DNA of 64,000 nucleotides from Alphaproteobacteria bacterium (GTDB lineage Bacteria > Pseudomonadota > Alphaproteobacteria > Rhizobiales > Rhizobiaceae). The DNA is taken from the NCBI GenBank assembly GCA_018823835.1, contig JAHJHT010000002.1:558001-622000 (forward strand), read 5' to 3'. The position numbers and the translations under genes are program-made. The notes beneath the pieces are model-generated. The model saw only the letters and a list, made by a program, of their open reading frames with translations, was not told where the DNA came from and did no database searches. The first letter of the stretch is position 1. The number at the start of each line of letters is the position of its first letter. Below, piece by piece: positions 17,759-25,313 of this stretch.

Positions 17759-18720
17759 GCACCGGAACGACGAAACTCGACGTCGCCGTGGCGGATGTGG
17801 TGCCGGTCAACGAACTGGTCACCCGCTTCCACTTCCGGCCGACCAATGGCGGCCTCTTGCCGACCTTCTCGGGCGGCGCGCATGTCGTGGTCGAGATGCG
17901 CGACGGCGACACCACGCGCCTCAACCCCTATTCGCTGATGTCGTCGCCGCTCGACACGTCCGAATACACCATCTCGGTGCGGCGCGACGATGCCGGGCGC
18001 GGCGGCTCGCTGTTCATGCACCGCGCCGTAAAGCCCGGCGACCGCATGGTCATCTCCTACCCGGTCAATCTGTTCTCGCTCGACCTGCGTGCCAAGAAGC
18101 ACCTGATGATCGCCGGCGGCATCGGCATCACGCCCTTCATGGCGCAGACCGCGCAACTGGCGGCGACAAGCGGCAATTTCGAGCTGCACTATGCCTGCCG
18201 CACCGCCTCGCTGTTCACCTATGGCGACGTGCTCGCCGAGCGCTACGGCCGGCGCATCCACCTCTACCACGACGACCGCGGCGAGAAGATCGAGCTCACG
18301 CGGCTGCTGTCCTCGCAGCCGCTCGGCACGCATCTCTATGTCTGCGGCCCGGCGCCGATGATCGACTGGGTGCGCCGGACCGCGGCCGAGGCCGGCTGGC
18401 CACCCGAGACCGTGCATTTCGAGCATTTTTCCGCGCCGCAGCCGGGCGTGCCCTTCGACGTCGAGCTCGCCGTCTCGGGCAAGACCATCCATGTCGGCGA
18501 GCAGCAGAGCCTGCTCGAGGCCATCGAGGCGGCCGGCGTCGATCCGCCCTATCTCTGCCGCGGCGGCGTCTGCGGCCAGTGCGAGACCAACGTCGTCTCC
18601 TGCGACGGCAAGTTCCTGCACAACGACCACTGGCTGACCGAAGAGGAGCACCGCTCGGGCAAGAAGATCATGCCCTGCGTGTCGCGCTTCGAGGGCCGCT
18701 CACTGGTTCTCGAACGGTAA
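17755..18720 (+). CDS. dmmB: Dimethylamine monooxygenase reductase subunit (PDR/VanB-type)
   Basis: A 321-residue phthalate-dioxygenase-reductase-type flavoprotein. The flavin motif RLNPYSLMSS is at residues 55-64, the NAD(P)H-binding GGIGITPF at 121-128, CGPAPMIDW near 198, and a C-terminal plant-type 2Fe-2S ferredoxin has C268-x4-C273-x2-C276 and C308. It should pass electrons from NAD(P)H through FMN and the Fe-S centre to the haem oxygenase component. The start ATG overlaps the dmmA stop by 4 nt, which decides it against a longer upstream Met inside dmmA. Confidence 0.9.
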   Translation: MSTGTTKLDVAVADVVPVNELVTRFHFRPTNGGLLPTFSGGAHVVVEMRDGDTTRLNPYSLMSSPLDTSEYTISVRRDDAGRGGSLFMHRAVKPGDRMVISYPVNLFSLDLRAKKHLMIAGGIGITPFMAQTAQLAATSGNFELHYACRTASLFTYGDVLAERYGRRIHLYHDDRGEKIELTRLLSSQPLGTHLYVCGPAPMIDWVRRTAAEAGWPPETVHFEHFSAPQPGVPFDVELAVSGKTIHVGEQQSLLEAIEAAGVDPPYLCRGGVCGQCETNVVSCDGKFLHNDHWLTEEEHRSGKKIMPCVSRFEGRSLVLER

Positions 18721-18733
18721 GGATCTACTTACG

Positions 18734-19774
18734 ATGGGCATCGTTTTCCGCGACGAGACGTTCCGCGACGACTTCACCTTCAAAAACTCGCCGGAGCACA
18801 TCAGGCGCTTTCCCTTCCCGTTCCACGAAGACAGCTACATGTATGCGGTCAACATCGAGCCGCATGTGCCGGGGCCGAAGGGCAGCGTGCTGGAAAACCT
18901 GATCGACGTCGACGAGCACTATGTCTCGGAGATGCGCGACCGCGCGCTGGTGCTGGCGGAAGACCCGCTGCGCTGCCAGTCGCTGCCGCACATGACGCTG
19001 GCCGGCTGGGACCTCCTGGAACTGCTGATGACCGAGCAGGCGAAAGGCTATCCGGAGCATTTTTCGCTGACTCGCGACGGCGACAAGTGGCACTGGATCA
19101 ACCGGCCGCTCGGAATCGACCACCATTTCGTCTTCGGCGACCTGACGACGCTGCCCTACGGGCCGATGGAATACATCACCCGCCAGAGCCAGGGCGACTT
19201 CTGCATCCTCGACCAGCGCGACGGCAATCTGTGGATGGATGCGGGTATCGTCACCACCCAGGCCGACTGGTCGCTCGATTTCGACATCGGCATGAATTTC
19301 TTCGAGTGGCACGCGCCCGTGCCGCTGGCGCACGAGAAGGGCATTTTTACCCGCGCGCTGAAGTTCCTCACCAACATCCAGCAGGGCAAGCCGGCGCGCC
19401 GGCTGAACTGGACCATGACCATCAACCCGCGGCTCGACACCAGCCCGGAGAATTATCACAAATGGGGTGCGGACCGCGCCACGGTGACGCCGGAAAATGT
19501 CGGCCAGAAGGTGCATCTGCGCGTCGAGCTGCAGAGTTTCTGGCGCCTGCCGCGCTCCAACGCCATGGTCTTCCCGATCCGCTGCTACCTGATCAAGATG
19601 GACGAGCTTGTCACCTCGAGGAAATGGGCCCGCCGCCTCCACCGCGTCATCCGCGACCTGCCCGAGGAACTCGCCACCTACAAGGGCCTGACGCTCTACC
19701 GCCCGACGCTGCTGGAGTGGCTGGCGAAGCATGATGACGGGGCGGAGACGAGCCCGGGGTTCGGCCCGGATTGA
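18734..19774 (+). CDS. dmmC: Dimethylamine monooxygenase subunit, haem-dependent oxidative N-demethylase family (DUF3445)
   Basis: A 346-residue protein of the DUF3445 / HODM alpha-like family. Recognisable parts are FPFHEDSYMYAVNIEP near the N-terminus, the His-rich HWINRPLGIDHHF segment near residue 118, MNFFEWHAPVPLAHEKGIF, and NHDG-like MTINPRLDTSPENYHKWG. The family binds haem and removes N-methyl groups with O2 and electrons from a reductase, here DmmB. It is 13 nt after dmmB with AAGGA upstream and ends the operon just before the repeat region. Predicted reaction: dimethylamine to methylamine plus formaldehyde. Confidence 0.87.
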   Translation: MGIVFRDETFRDDFTFKNSPEHIRRFPFPFHEDSYMYAVNIEPHVPGPKGSVLENLIDVDEHYVSEMRDRALVLAEDPLRCQSLPHMTLAGWDLLELLMTEQAKGYPEHFSLTRDGDKWHWINRPLGIDHHFVFGDLTTLPYGPMEYITRQSQGDFCILDQRDGNLWMDAGIVTTQADWSLDFDIGMNFFEWHAPVPLAHEKGIFTRALKFLTNIQQGKPARRLNWTMTINPRLDTSPENYHKWGADRATVTPENVGQKVHLRVELQSFWRLPRSNAMVFPIRCYLIKMDELVTSRKWARRLHRVIRDLPEELATYKGLTLYRPTLLEWLAKHDDGAETSPGFGPD

Positions 19775-19812
19775 GGGGGGACGGGCGCCTGCCCCACAAG
19801 ACGGAGCCTGGC

Positions 19813-20032
19813 GCCCTCGTGGTTCGAGGCTTCGTTTCGCTTCGCTCCACTGCGCACCTCACCATGAGGGCTACGCAAGCGCCTCAGTCCTCGGACCGGC
19901 TGCAAAAAAGATTGCAATCATCGGCGGTGATTGGCGGCCAAGCGCCGACACCCTCATGGTGAGGTGCCCGCCCTGCTCACCGGTCGAGCAGAGTGCCGAA
20001 CTGCCAGCGGGCGGGCCTCCAACCACGAGGGC
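19813..20032. repeat. Nested palindromic element, copy A (220 bp)
   Basis: Outer arms GCCCTCGTGGTTCGAGGC (19813-19830) and its near-exact reverse complement (20015-20032, one mismatch) enclose inner arms GCACCTCACCATGAGGG (19854-19870) and its exact reverse complement (19951-19967). Each 5-bp sub-arm (CCTCA/TGAGG and CCTCG/CGAGG) is itself a small hairpin, as in REP/BIME elements. The central 80 bp differs from copy B. The right end lies 5 nt beyond the stop of the GIY-YIG gene. Confidence 0.9.
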
Positions 20033-20037
20033 TCCAG

Positions 20038-20325
20038 CTATTTCTTCTTCCGACTCGCAAGTTCCGGCAGACTCTCATAGGCCAGCGCGATCAGCGCCTC
20101 TTTCTTGGCCCGGCTCCACCCCTTGATCTGCCTTTCGCGTTCGATCGCCTCGGTGATCCGGTCATAGGTCTCCGTGAAAACCAGTTCGACCGGCCGCCGC
20201 TTTCGCGTGTAGCCGTCGTAGATTCCCTGGTTGTGCTCCCAGACTCGCGCCTCGATCTCCTGCTTGGTGAGGCCCGTGTAGTAGGAGCCGTCGCAGCAGC
20301 GAACGATATAGACGGTCACTTCCAT
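20038..20325 (-). CDS. GIY-YIG domain single-domain nuclease family protein
   Basis: A 95-residue protein that is almost only the GIY-YIG fold: VYIVRCCDGSYYTGLT gives the two conserved Tyr/Gly strands, EIEARVWEHN carries the conserved Arg, and ITEAIERERQIKGWSRAKKEALI carries the catalytic-type Glu and basic helix. The start chosen is the ATG 20323-20325 (MEVTVYIVR); an upstream in-frame start at 20361 would add 12 residues. The protein ends LPELASRKKK. Its stop is 5 nt from palindromic element A, and element B begins about 100 nt upstream of its start. The physiological substrate of such stand-alone proteins is not established. Confidence 0.88.
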   Translation of the reverse strand: MEVTVYIVRCCDGSYYTGLTKQEIEARVWEHNQGIYDGYTRKRRPVELVFTETYDRITEAIERERQIKGWSRAKKEALIALAYESLPELASRKKK

Positions 20326-20426
20326 GCCGAGCACTTTTGCCTCGCAAGCCACCTGGCGCACTCCAAAACATACATCCTGAGCGTGTCCAAAGGGAGATCA
20401 CGCGGCGAGGAAAGACCGTGCCAGAC

Positions 20427-20644
20427 GCCCTCGTGGTTCGAGGCTGCGTTACGCTTCGCTCCACTGCGCACCTCACCATGAGGGCTACGCAAGCGTCATC
20501 TGAGGTTTTGCATATGCAGTTTGCATATCTCGTTCGTCGTGATTGGCGGGCAAACGCCGACACCCTCATGGTGAGGTGCCCGCCCTGCTCGGGGTTCGAA
20601 TAGTCTTCTGGACTCCCCGTGGGCGGGCCTCGAACCACGAGGGC
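20427..20644. repeat. Nested palindromic element, copy B (218 bp)
   Basis: Outer arms at 20427-20444 and 20627-20644 are exact reverse complements over 18 bp; inner arms at 20468-20484 and 20563-20579 are exact over 17 bp. It shares arms, order, spacing and the GATTGGCGG...CGCCGACACCCTCATGG stretch with copy A, but the middle is different and AT-rich (TTTGCATATGCAG area, 20505-20530). Same orientation as copy A relative to the adjacent GIY-YIG 3' end. Confidence 0.9.
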
Positions 20645-20649
20645 TCCAG

Positions 20650-20682
20650 CTACTTCTTCTTCCGACTCGCCAGTTCCGGCAA
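20650..20682 (-). pseudogene. Remnant 3' end of a second GIY-YIG gene
   Basis: Read on the minus strand this encodes LPELASRKKK and a TAG stop, identical to the last ten residues of the intact GIY-YIG protein at 20038-20325. It sits at the same distance (5 nt) from palindrome B as the intact gene's stop does from palindrome A. Upstream of it the similarity ends at once, so only the 3' end survives. The stretch 20683-20765 that follows holds no gene that I can see. Confidence 0.75.
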
Positions 20683-20765
20683 CCTCGGGCCGCGGCAGTC
20701 ATCCGACCCAACTCGACTCCCTCCCCGCCCCATGTCACCATGCGCCCTCCCGGTACGAGGCGCGC

Positions 20766-21107
20766 ATGAATCACACGGTCATCCTTCGCAAATGGTGCGG
20801 CAAGGTCGCGACCGAGCGCGCCGCCGAATATGCCCGCTATATGACCGAGACCGGCGGCGAGGATTTGCAGATGCTGCCCGGCAATCTCGGCTACCAGATC
20901 ACCACGCGCGACCTCGGCGACGGCACCACGGAAATCACCGCGCTGTCGTGGTGGACCGACATGGAGGCCATCAAGGAGTTCGTCGGCGACGAGCCGGAGC
21001 GCGCGCATTACTACACGGTCGACGAGATCTACTTGATCGACCCGCCTGAATTCGTCGAGCACCACACGGTCATGTCGGGCGACATCACGCTGCGGCACAG
21101 CCGCTAG
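20766..21107 (+). CDS. Small ABM-type (antibiotic biosynthesis monooxygenase-like) protein
   Basis: A 113-residue protein starting at the ATG 20766-20768 (MNHTVILRKWCG). It shows the ferredoxin-like alpha/beta pattern of the dimeric ABM fold: a first strand TVILRKWCGKV, helix AAEYARYM, strands GYQITTRDL and TEITALSWW, helix MEAIKEFVG. Such proteins are small dimeric oxygenases or, often, of unknown function. No cofactor-binding motif is obvious. It stands alone between two repeat regions. The role is not assigned. Confidence 0.72.
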   Translation: MNHTVILRKWCGKVATERAAEYARYMTETGGEDLQMLPGNLGYQITTRDLGDGTTEITALSWWTDMEAIKEFVGDEPERAHYYTVDEIYLIDPPEFVEHHTVMSGDITLRHSR

Positions 21108-21118
21108 CCGGCACGCAT

Positions 21119-21300
21119 CGTCATCCCGGGCGAGCGAGCGCAGCGAGCTGTGACCCGGGACCCATTGGCCGGAAGATCGTAGAGCACGGCCCGGTCCTCG
21201 TGCGGTTGCGTGTCAGCACCGCCTGCACCCTTCCGCCGCCCGGCTGCGGTTCTCAATGGGTCCCGGCTCGGCGCGGCTGCGCCGCCTGGCCGGGATGACG
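21119..21300. repeat. Long imperfect inverted repeat (CGTCATCCCGG family)
   Basis: The left arm 21119-21167 begins CGTCATCCCGG and ends GGGACCCATTG; the right arm 21254-21300 begins CAATGGGTCCC and ends CCGGGATGACG. Ends match for 11 bp each and the arm middles are GC-rich and variable. The 86-bp centre codes for nothing obvious. It fills most of the 302-bp gap between the ABM-like gene and the hydantoinase-like gene and is unrelated in sequence to the elements at 19.8-20.6 kb. Confidence 0.8.
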
Positions 21301-21409
21301 CGTGTTTGGGGTGCTGAGGCGCAGCGGTGGCGTAACGGGCACGGCTTCCGTGGCGGACGGCGATGCGCTACAGGGCCTGAAGCCAACGCACGCGCCGGAA
21401 CGCCCCCAG

Positions 21410-23428
21410 ATGACCGCACAACCCGCCCTCTATCTCGGCATCGACACCGGCGGCACCTATACGGATGCCGTGCTGTGGACCGAGGCCGGCGGCGAGCGCG
21501 GCACGGTGCTGGCCAAGGCCAAGGCGCTGACCACCCGCCACGACCTCGCGGTCGGCATTTCGGGCGCGGTGGACGCCGTGCTTGCCGAGGCCGGCAGCGC
21601 GCCCGCCTCGATCAAGCTCGTCTCGATGTCGACGACGCTCGCCACCAACGCGCTGGTCGAGGGCCAGGGCGGCCGCGTCGCGCTGGTGATGATCGGCTTT
21701 TCGCCGACCGACCTCGAGCGCGATGGGCTGAGAGCCGCGCTCGGCAGCGACCCGGTGGTCTTCGCGCCCGGCGGCCACGACGTGCACGGCAAGCCGCAGC
21801 CGCTCGACCTTGCCGCTCTCGAGGCCGCATTGCCCGAGCTTGCCGCCAGCGTCTCGGGCTTTGCCGTCTGCGCCTATTTCGCCACCCGCAACCCGGCGCA
21901 CGAACTCGCCGCGCTGGAGCTGATCCGCGAGAAGACCGGCCTGCCGGTCACCGCCAGCCACGAATTGTCGGCCAAGCTCGGCGGCCCGCGCCGCGCGCTG
22001 ACGACGCTGCTCAACGCGCGGCTGATCTCGATGATCGACCGGCTGGTCGCGGCGACCGAAGGGTTTCTGGAAGCGCGCGGCATCGCCGCCCCGCTGATGG
22101 TGGTGCGCGGCGACGGCGCGCTGGTCTCGGCCGCCTTCGCACGCGCCCGGCCGATCGAGACGATCCTGTCCGGCCCGGCCGCCAGCCTCGTCGGCGCGCG
22201 CCACATGACCGGGCTCGACGACGCCATGGTCTCCGACATCGGCGGCACCACCACGGACGTGGCCGTGCTCGACCGCGGCCGCCCGCGGCTCGACCCGGAG
22301 GGCGCCACCGTCGGCGGCTACCGCACCATGGTCGAGGCCGTCGCCATGCGCACCTTCGGGCTCGGCGGCGATTCCGAAGTGGCGCTGGAACCGGGCGCGC
22401 TCGACCCCGAACTGCTGCTCGGGCCGCGCCGGCTGCTGCCGCTGTCGCTTGCCGGCATGGCGCATGGCGCCGCCGTCCGGGGTCCGCTGGAGCGCCAGCT
22501 GCGGGCGCCCAATCCCGGCCGCCTCGACGGCCGCTTCGCGGTGCGCACCGGCGTGCCGGACAGGCTCGCCGCCGGGCTGACGCCGCCCGAGGCGAAGCTC
22601 TACGAGGCAATCGGCATGGTGCCGCTGCCGCTCGACATGCTGCTCACCTCCACCGCGCAGGGCGCGACGGTCAACAGGCTGGTGGCGCGCGGGCTGATCC
22701 ACATCGCCGGCTTCACCCCGTCGGACGCCGCCCATGTGCTCGGCCGGCAGGCCAACTGGGACGCCGCGACCGCCAGGCTCGGCGCCGAACTCTTCATCCG
22801 CCGGCGCGACGGGCGCGGCCATGCGATCGCGCCCTCGCCAGAGGCTTTCTGCGAGCGCGTGCTGACGGCACTGACGCGCCAGTCGGCCGAACTGATTCTC
22901 GAAACCGCCTTCGCCGAAGACGGGCTGGACGGCGCCGCCACGGTGGCGCATGCGCTGGTGCAGCGGGCGGTCGACGGCAAGGCCGGCATCGCCCGGCTGT
23001 CGGTGGCGCTCGACCGGCCGGTGATCGGGCTCGGCGCCTCGGCGCCGCTGCATTATGGCGGGCTGCCGCCGCTGATCGGCAACCGCTGCATCGTGCCGGA
23101 CGACACCGACGTCGCCAATGCGCTGGGCGCCGTGGTCGGCCAGGTCCGGGTTTCGGCCGAGGCGCTGGTCAGCCAGCCGGTCGAGGGCATCTTCCGGCTG
23201 TCGGCAGGCGAGCACCTGCGCGATTTCCGCGACGAGGAAGAGGCGCTTGCGGCGGCCGAGGCACGCATCCGCGAGACCGTCGCCGGCCGTGCGCAGAATG
23301 CAGGCACCGACGCTGCCGAGATCGCGGTGACGCGCGAGATGAAGACCTCCGTCGTCGAGGGCCAGCGCATGTTCATCGAGGCCAGGCTGGTGGCCGTCGC
23401 GACCGGACGGCCGCGCATCGCGGCGTGA
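21410..23428 (+). CDS. Hydantoinase/oxoprolinase family protein (HyuA-like)
   Basis: A 672-residue protein of the ATP-dependent N-methylhydantoinase A / oxoprolinase family. The actin-like phosphate loops are visible: GIDTGGTYTDAV at residues about 10-21 and SDIGGTTTDVAVLD near 280. The start is the ATG 21410-21412 (MTAQPALYLG); an earlier in-frame ATG at 21302 falls in the inverted repeat and adds a low-quality extension. The family hydrolyses cyclic amides such as hydantoins or 5-oxoproline, normally with a HyuB partner that is absent here. The substrate is unknown. Its end is 4 bp from the convergent kinase. Confidence 0.87.
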   Translation: MTAQPALYLGIDTGGTYTDAVLWTEAGGERGTVLAKAKALTTRHDLAVGISGAVDAVLAEAGSAPASIKLVSMSTTLATNALVEGQGGRVALVMIGFSPTDLERDGLRAALGSDPVVFAPGGHDVHGKPQPLDLAALEAALPELAASVSGFAVCAYFATRNPAHELAALELIREKTGLPVTASHELSAKLGGPRRALTTLLNARLISMIDRLVAATEGFLEARGIAAPLMVVRGDGALVSAAFARARPIETILSGPAASLVGARHMTGLDDAMVSDIGGTTTDVAVLDRGRPRLDPEGATVGGYRTMVEAVAMRTFGLGGDSEVALEPGALDPELLLGPRRLLPLSLAGMAHGAAVRGPLERQLRAPNPGRLDGRFAVRTGVPDRLAAGLTPPEAKLYEAIGMVPLPLDMLLTSTAQGATVNRLVARGLIHIAGFTPSDAAHVLGRQANWDAATARLGAELFIRRRDGRGHAIAPSPEAFCERVLTALTRQSAELILETAFAEDGLDGAATVAHALVQRAVDGKAGIARLSVALDRPVIGLGASAPLHYGGLPPLIGNRCIVPDDTDVANALGAVVGQVRVSAEALVSQPVEGIFRLSAGEHLRDFRDEEEALAAAEARIRETVAGRAQNAGTDAAEIAVTREMKTSVVEGQRMFIEARLVAVATGRPRIAA

Positions 23429-23432
23429 GCCG

Positions 23433-24431
23433 CTAGGGCTGGAGCAGGCCCGCCCTGATCGCCTCGTCGCGCAGGTTCTGGCGCGGGCGCGGGCCGACCT
23501 GCTGGATGACCAGCCCGGCGGCCAGCGAGCCGAGATCGCCGCAGCGCTTGAGGTCGAAGCCGGCCGTGTAGCCATAGAGGAAGCCGGCGGCATAGAGATC
23601 ACCGGCGCCGGTGGTGTCGACGAGCTTCGCCAGCGGTATGGCGCTGACCTTGACCGTCTCGTCGCCGCGCACGATGACCGACCCCTTCTCGGAGCGCGTC
23701 ACCGCCGCCATCCGGCAGTCCTTGCGGATCAGCTCGACGGCGTCGTCGAACGAGTCCGTCTGGTAGAGCGACCTGATCTCGTTGTCGTTGGCGAAGACGA
23801 TGTCGACAGTGCCCGAACGCATCAGGTCGAGGAATTCCTCGCGGTAGCGATCGACGCAGAAGGAATCCGACAGCGTCATCGAGACCTCGCGGCCTGCCGC
23901 ATGGGCGTGCTCGGCCGTCAGCCGGATCGCCTCCTTGGCGCGCGGCGGATCCCACAGGTAGCCCTCGAAATAGGTCACCTTGGCGCCGGCCGCCTTGTCG
24001 GCCTCGACATCCTCGGGCCCCAGCTCGACGCAGGCGCCGAGATAGGTGTTCATCGAGCGCTCGCCGTCGGGCGTGACGAAGATCATGGAGCGCGCCGTCG
24101 CCGGTTCGCCGGCCAGCGGCACCGTGTCGAAGGCGACGCCCTGGGCACGGATGTCGTGCGTGTAGATGTCGCCGAGCTGGTCCTTGGAGACCTTGCCGAA
24201 GAAGGCGGCGCGGCCGCCGAGGCTGGCGACGCCGGCCGCCGTGTTGCCGGCGCTGCCGCCGGACGCCTCGATGGCGGGGCCCATGCGGCTGTAAAGCAGG
24301 TTGGCGCGCTCCGGGTCGATGAGATTCATCGCCCCCTTGATGATGCCGTTGTCGGCGAGAAAGTCGTCGTCGCACTGGGCGATGATGTCGACAATGGCAT
24401 TGCCGATGCAGAGCACGTCGTATTCGCTCAT
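23433..24431 (-). CDS. PfkB family kinase, probable adenosine kinase
   Basis: A 332-residue ribokinase-fold sugar/nucleoside kinase. Visible are the N-terminal CIGNAIVDIIA, the substrate-side GGSAGNTAAGVASLGG near residue 60, and the PfkB signature DTTGAGDLYAAGFLYG near 280 with the catalytic Asp of GAGD. NAIVDI plus GGSAGNTA is typical of the adenosine-kinase-like branch common in alphaproteobacteria. Start is ATG 24429-24431 (MSEYDVL); the 13-residue upstream extension has no support. Cytosolic, phosphorylating adenosine or a related nucleoside with ATP. Confidence 0.85.
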   Translation of the reverse strand: MSEYDVLCIGNAIVDIIAQCDDDFLADNGIIKGAMNLIDPERANLLYSRMGPAIEASGGSAGNTAAGVASLGGRAAFFGKVSKDQLGDIYTHDIRAQGVAFDTVPLAGEPATARSMIFVTPDGERSMNTYLGACVELGPEDVEADKAAGAKVTYFEGYLWDPPRAKEAIRLTAEHAHAAGREVSMTLSDSFCVDRYREEFLDLMRSGTVDIVFANDNEIRSLYQTDSFDDAVELIRKDCRMAAVTRSEKGSVIVRGDETVKVSAIPLAKLVDTTGAGDLYAAGFLYGYTAGFDLKRCGDLGSLAAGLVIQQVGPRPRQNLRDEAIRAGLLQP

Positions 24432-24583
24432 GAAGGTCTCCGGGACGCGGCGGGCCGGGCTATTTGGCATGCCGGCCGCCGGCGGGTCTACAAGACCGGT
24501 CGATTTTTGGAAACCCGCCGGCCGGCATTTCTTGCCGCGCAGGGCCGCCTCGCCTATCTGACTGGTGAAAACCGGGAGCCACC

Positions 24584-25306
24584 ATGATCCTCGACGCCGC
24601 CCGCGCCGCCGCCGGCAATCTCTTCACCGCCGAATTCCGCTCCGTCTTCTTCAAGACGCTCGGCCTGACGCTGCTGGCGCTCGCCGGCCTGTGGTTCGGG
24701 CTGAAGGAGACATTCGACTGGCTGGCGCTGCCGTGGATCGACGCGCTGATGCCCGGCCTGCCGAGCTGGGCCGGCTGGCTGAGCTTCGTCACGGCGATCG
24801 CCGCCGGCATCGGGCTGGCGCTGGTGCTGGCGCTGCTGATCGCGCCGGTGACGGCGATCGTGGCGGGCCTGTTTCTCGACGATGCCGCAGAAACGGTGGA
24901 GCGCGTGGCCTATCCGCAGGACCCGCCGGGCCGCGCGGTGCCGGTCATTCCGGCGCTGGTGATGTCGCTGAAATTCCTGTTCGTCGTGATCCTCGGCAAT
25001 CTGTTCGCGCTGCTGCTGCTGCTTATCCCGGGCATCAACATCGGCGCCTTCTTCATCGTCAACGGCTACCTGCTTGGGCGCGAGTTCTTCGAATTCGCCG
25101 CCATGCGCTTCCGCCCCGAGGCCGAGGCCAAGGCGCTGCGTCGCAAATATGCCGGCACTGTGTTTCTCGCCGGGCTGGTGATCGCCGGCTTCCTGGCCGT
25201 GCCGCTGCTCAACCTCGTGACGCCGCTGTTTGCCGCGGCGATGATGGTGCACCTGCACAAGATGGTGGCGGCGCGCGATGCCGCGCCGGCAGGCCTGCGC
25301 CGCTAA
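24584..25306 (+). CDS. EI24/CysZ-like membrane protein
   Basis: A 240-residue integral membrane protein with about four to five hydrophobic helices, FKTLGLTLLALAGLWFG, a long GIGLALVLALLIAPVTAIVAG stretch, FVVILGNLFALLLLLIPG and a final VFLAGLVIAGFLAVPLLNLV. The IPGINIGAFFIVNGYLLGREFFE stretch matches the EI24 domain shared with the sulfate permease CysZ. No cysteine or sulfate genes are next to it, so sulfate transport is not claimed. It is divergent from the kinase gene and convergent with the PEP mutase-family gene. Confidence 0.82.
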   Translation: MILDAARAAAGNLFTAEFRSVFFKTLGLTLLALAGLWFGLKETFDWLALPWIDALMPGLPSWAGWLSFVTAIAAGIGLALVLALLIAPVTAIVAGLFLDDAAETVERVAYPQDPPGRAVPVIPALVMSLKFLFVVILGNLFALLLLLIPGINIGAFFIVNGYLLGREFFEFAAMRFRPEAEAKALRRKYAGTVFLAGLVIAGFLAVPLLNLVTPLFAAAMMVHLHKMVAARDAAPAGLRR

Positions 25307-25313
25307 AGCGCCG

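Noticed and set aside
17607-18902. Long plus-strand frame over dmmB
   Set aside because: Arg-rich frame overlapping the ferredoxin-reductase gene, which has intact FMN, NAD and 2Fe-2S motifs.
19813-20644. Possible CRISPR array
   Set aside because: There are only two copies, about 220 bp long, inverted inside and separated by a gene. No short direct repeats with equal spacers and no cas genes.
21256-23436. Plus-strand frame of 726 codons in an alternative frame
   Set aside because: It overlaps the HyuA-like gene in another frame and is Arg/Ala-rich with no motif; the HyuA frame has phosphate loops.
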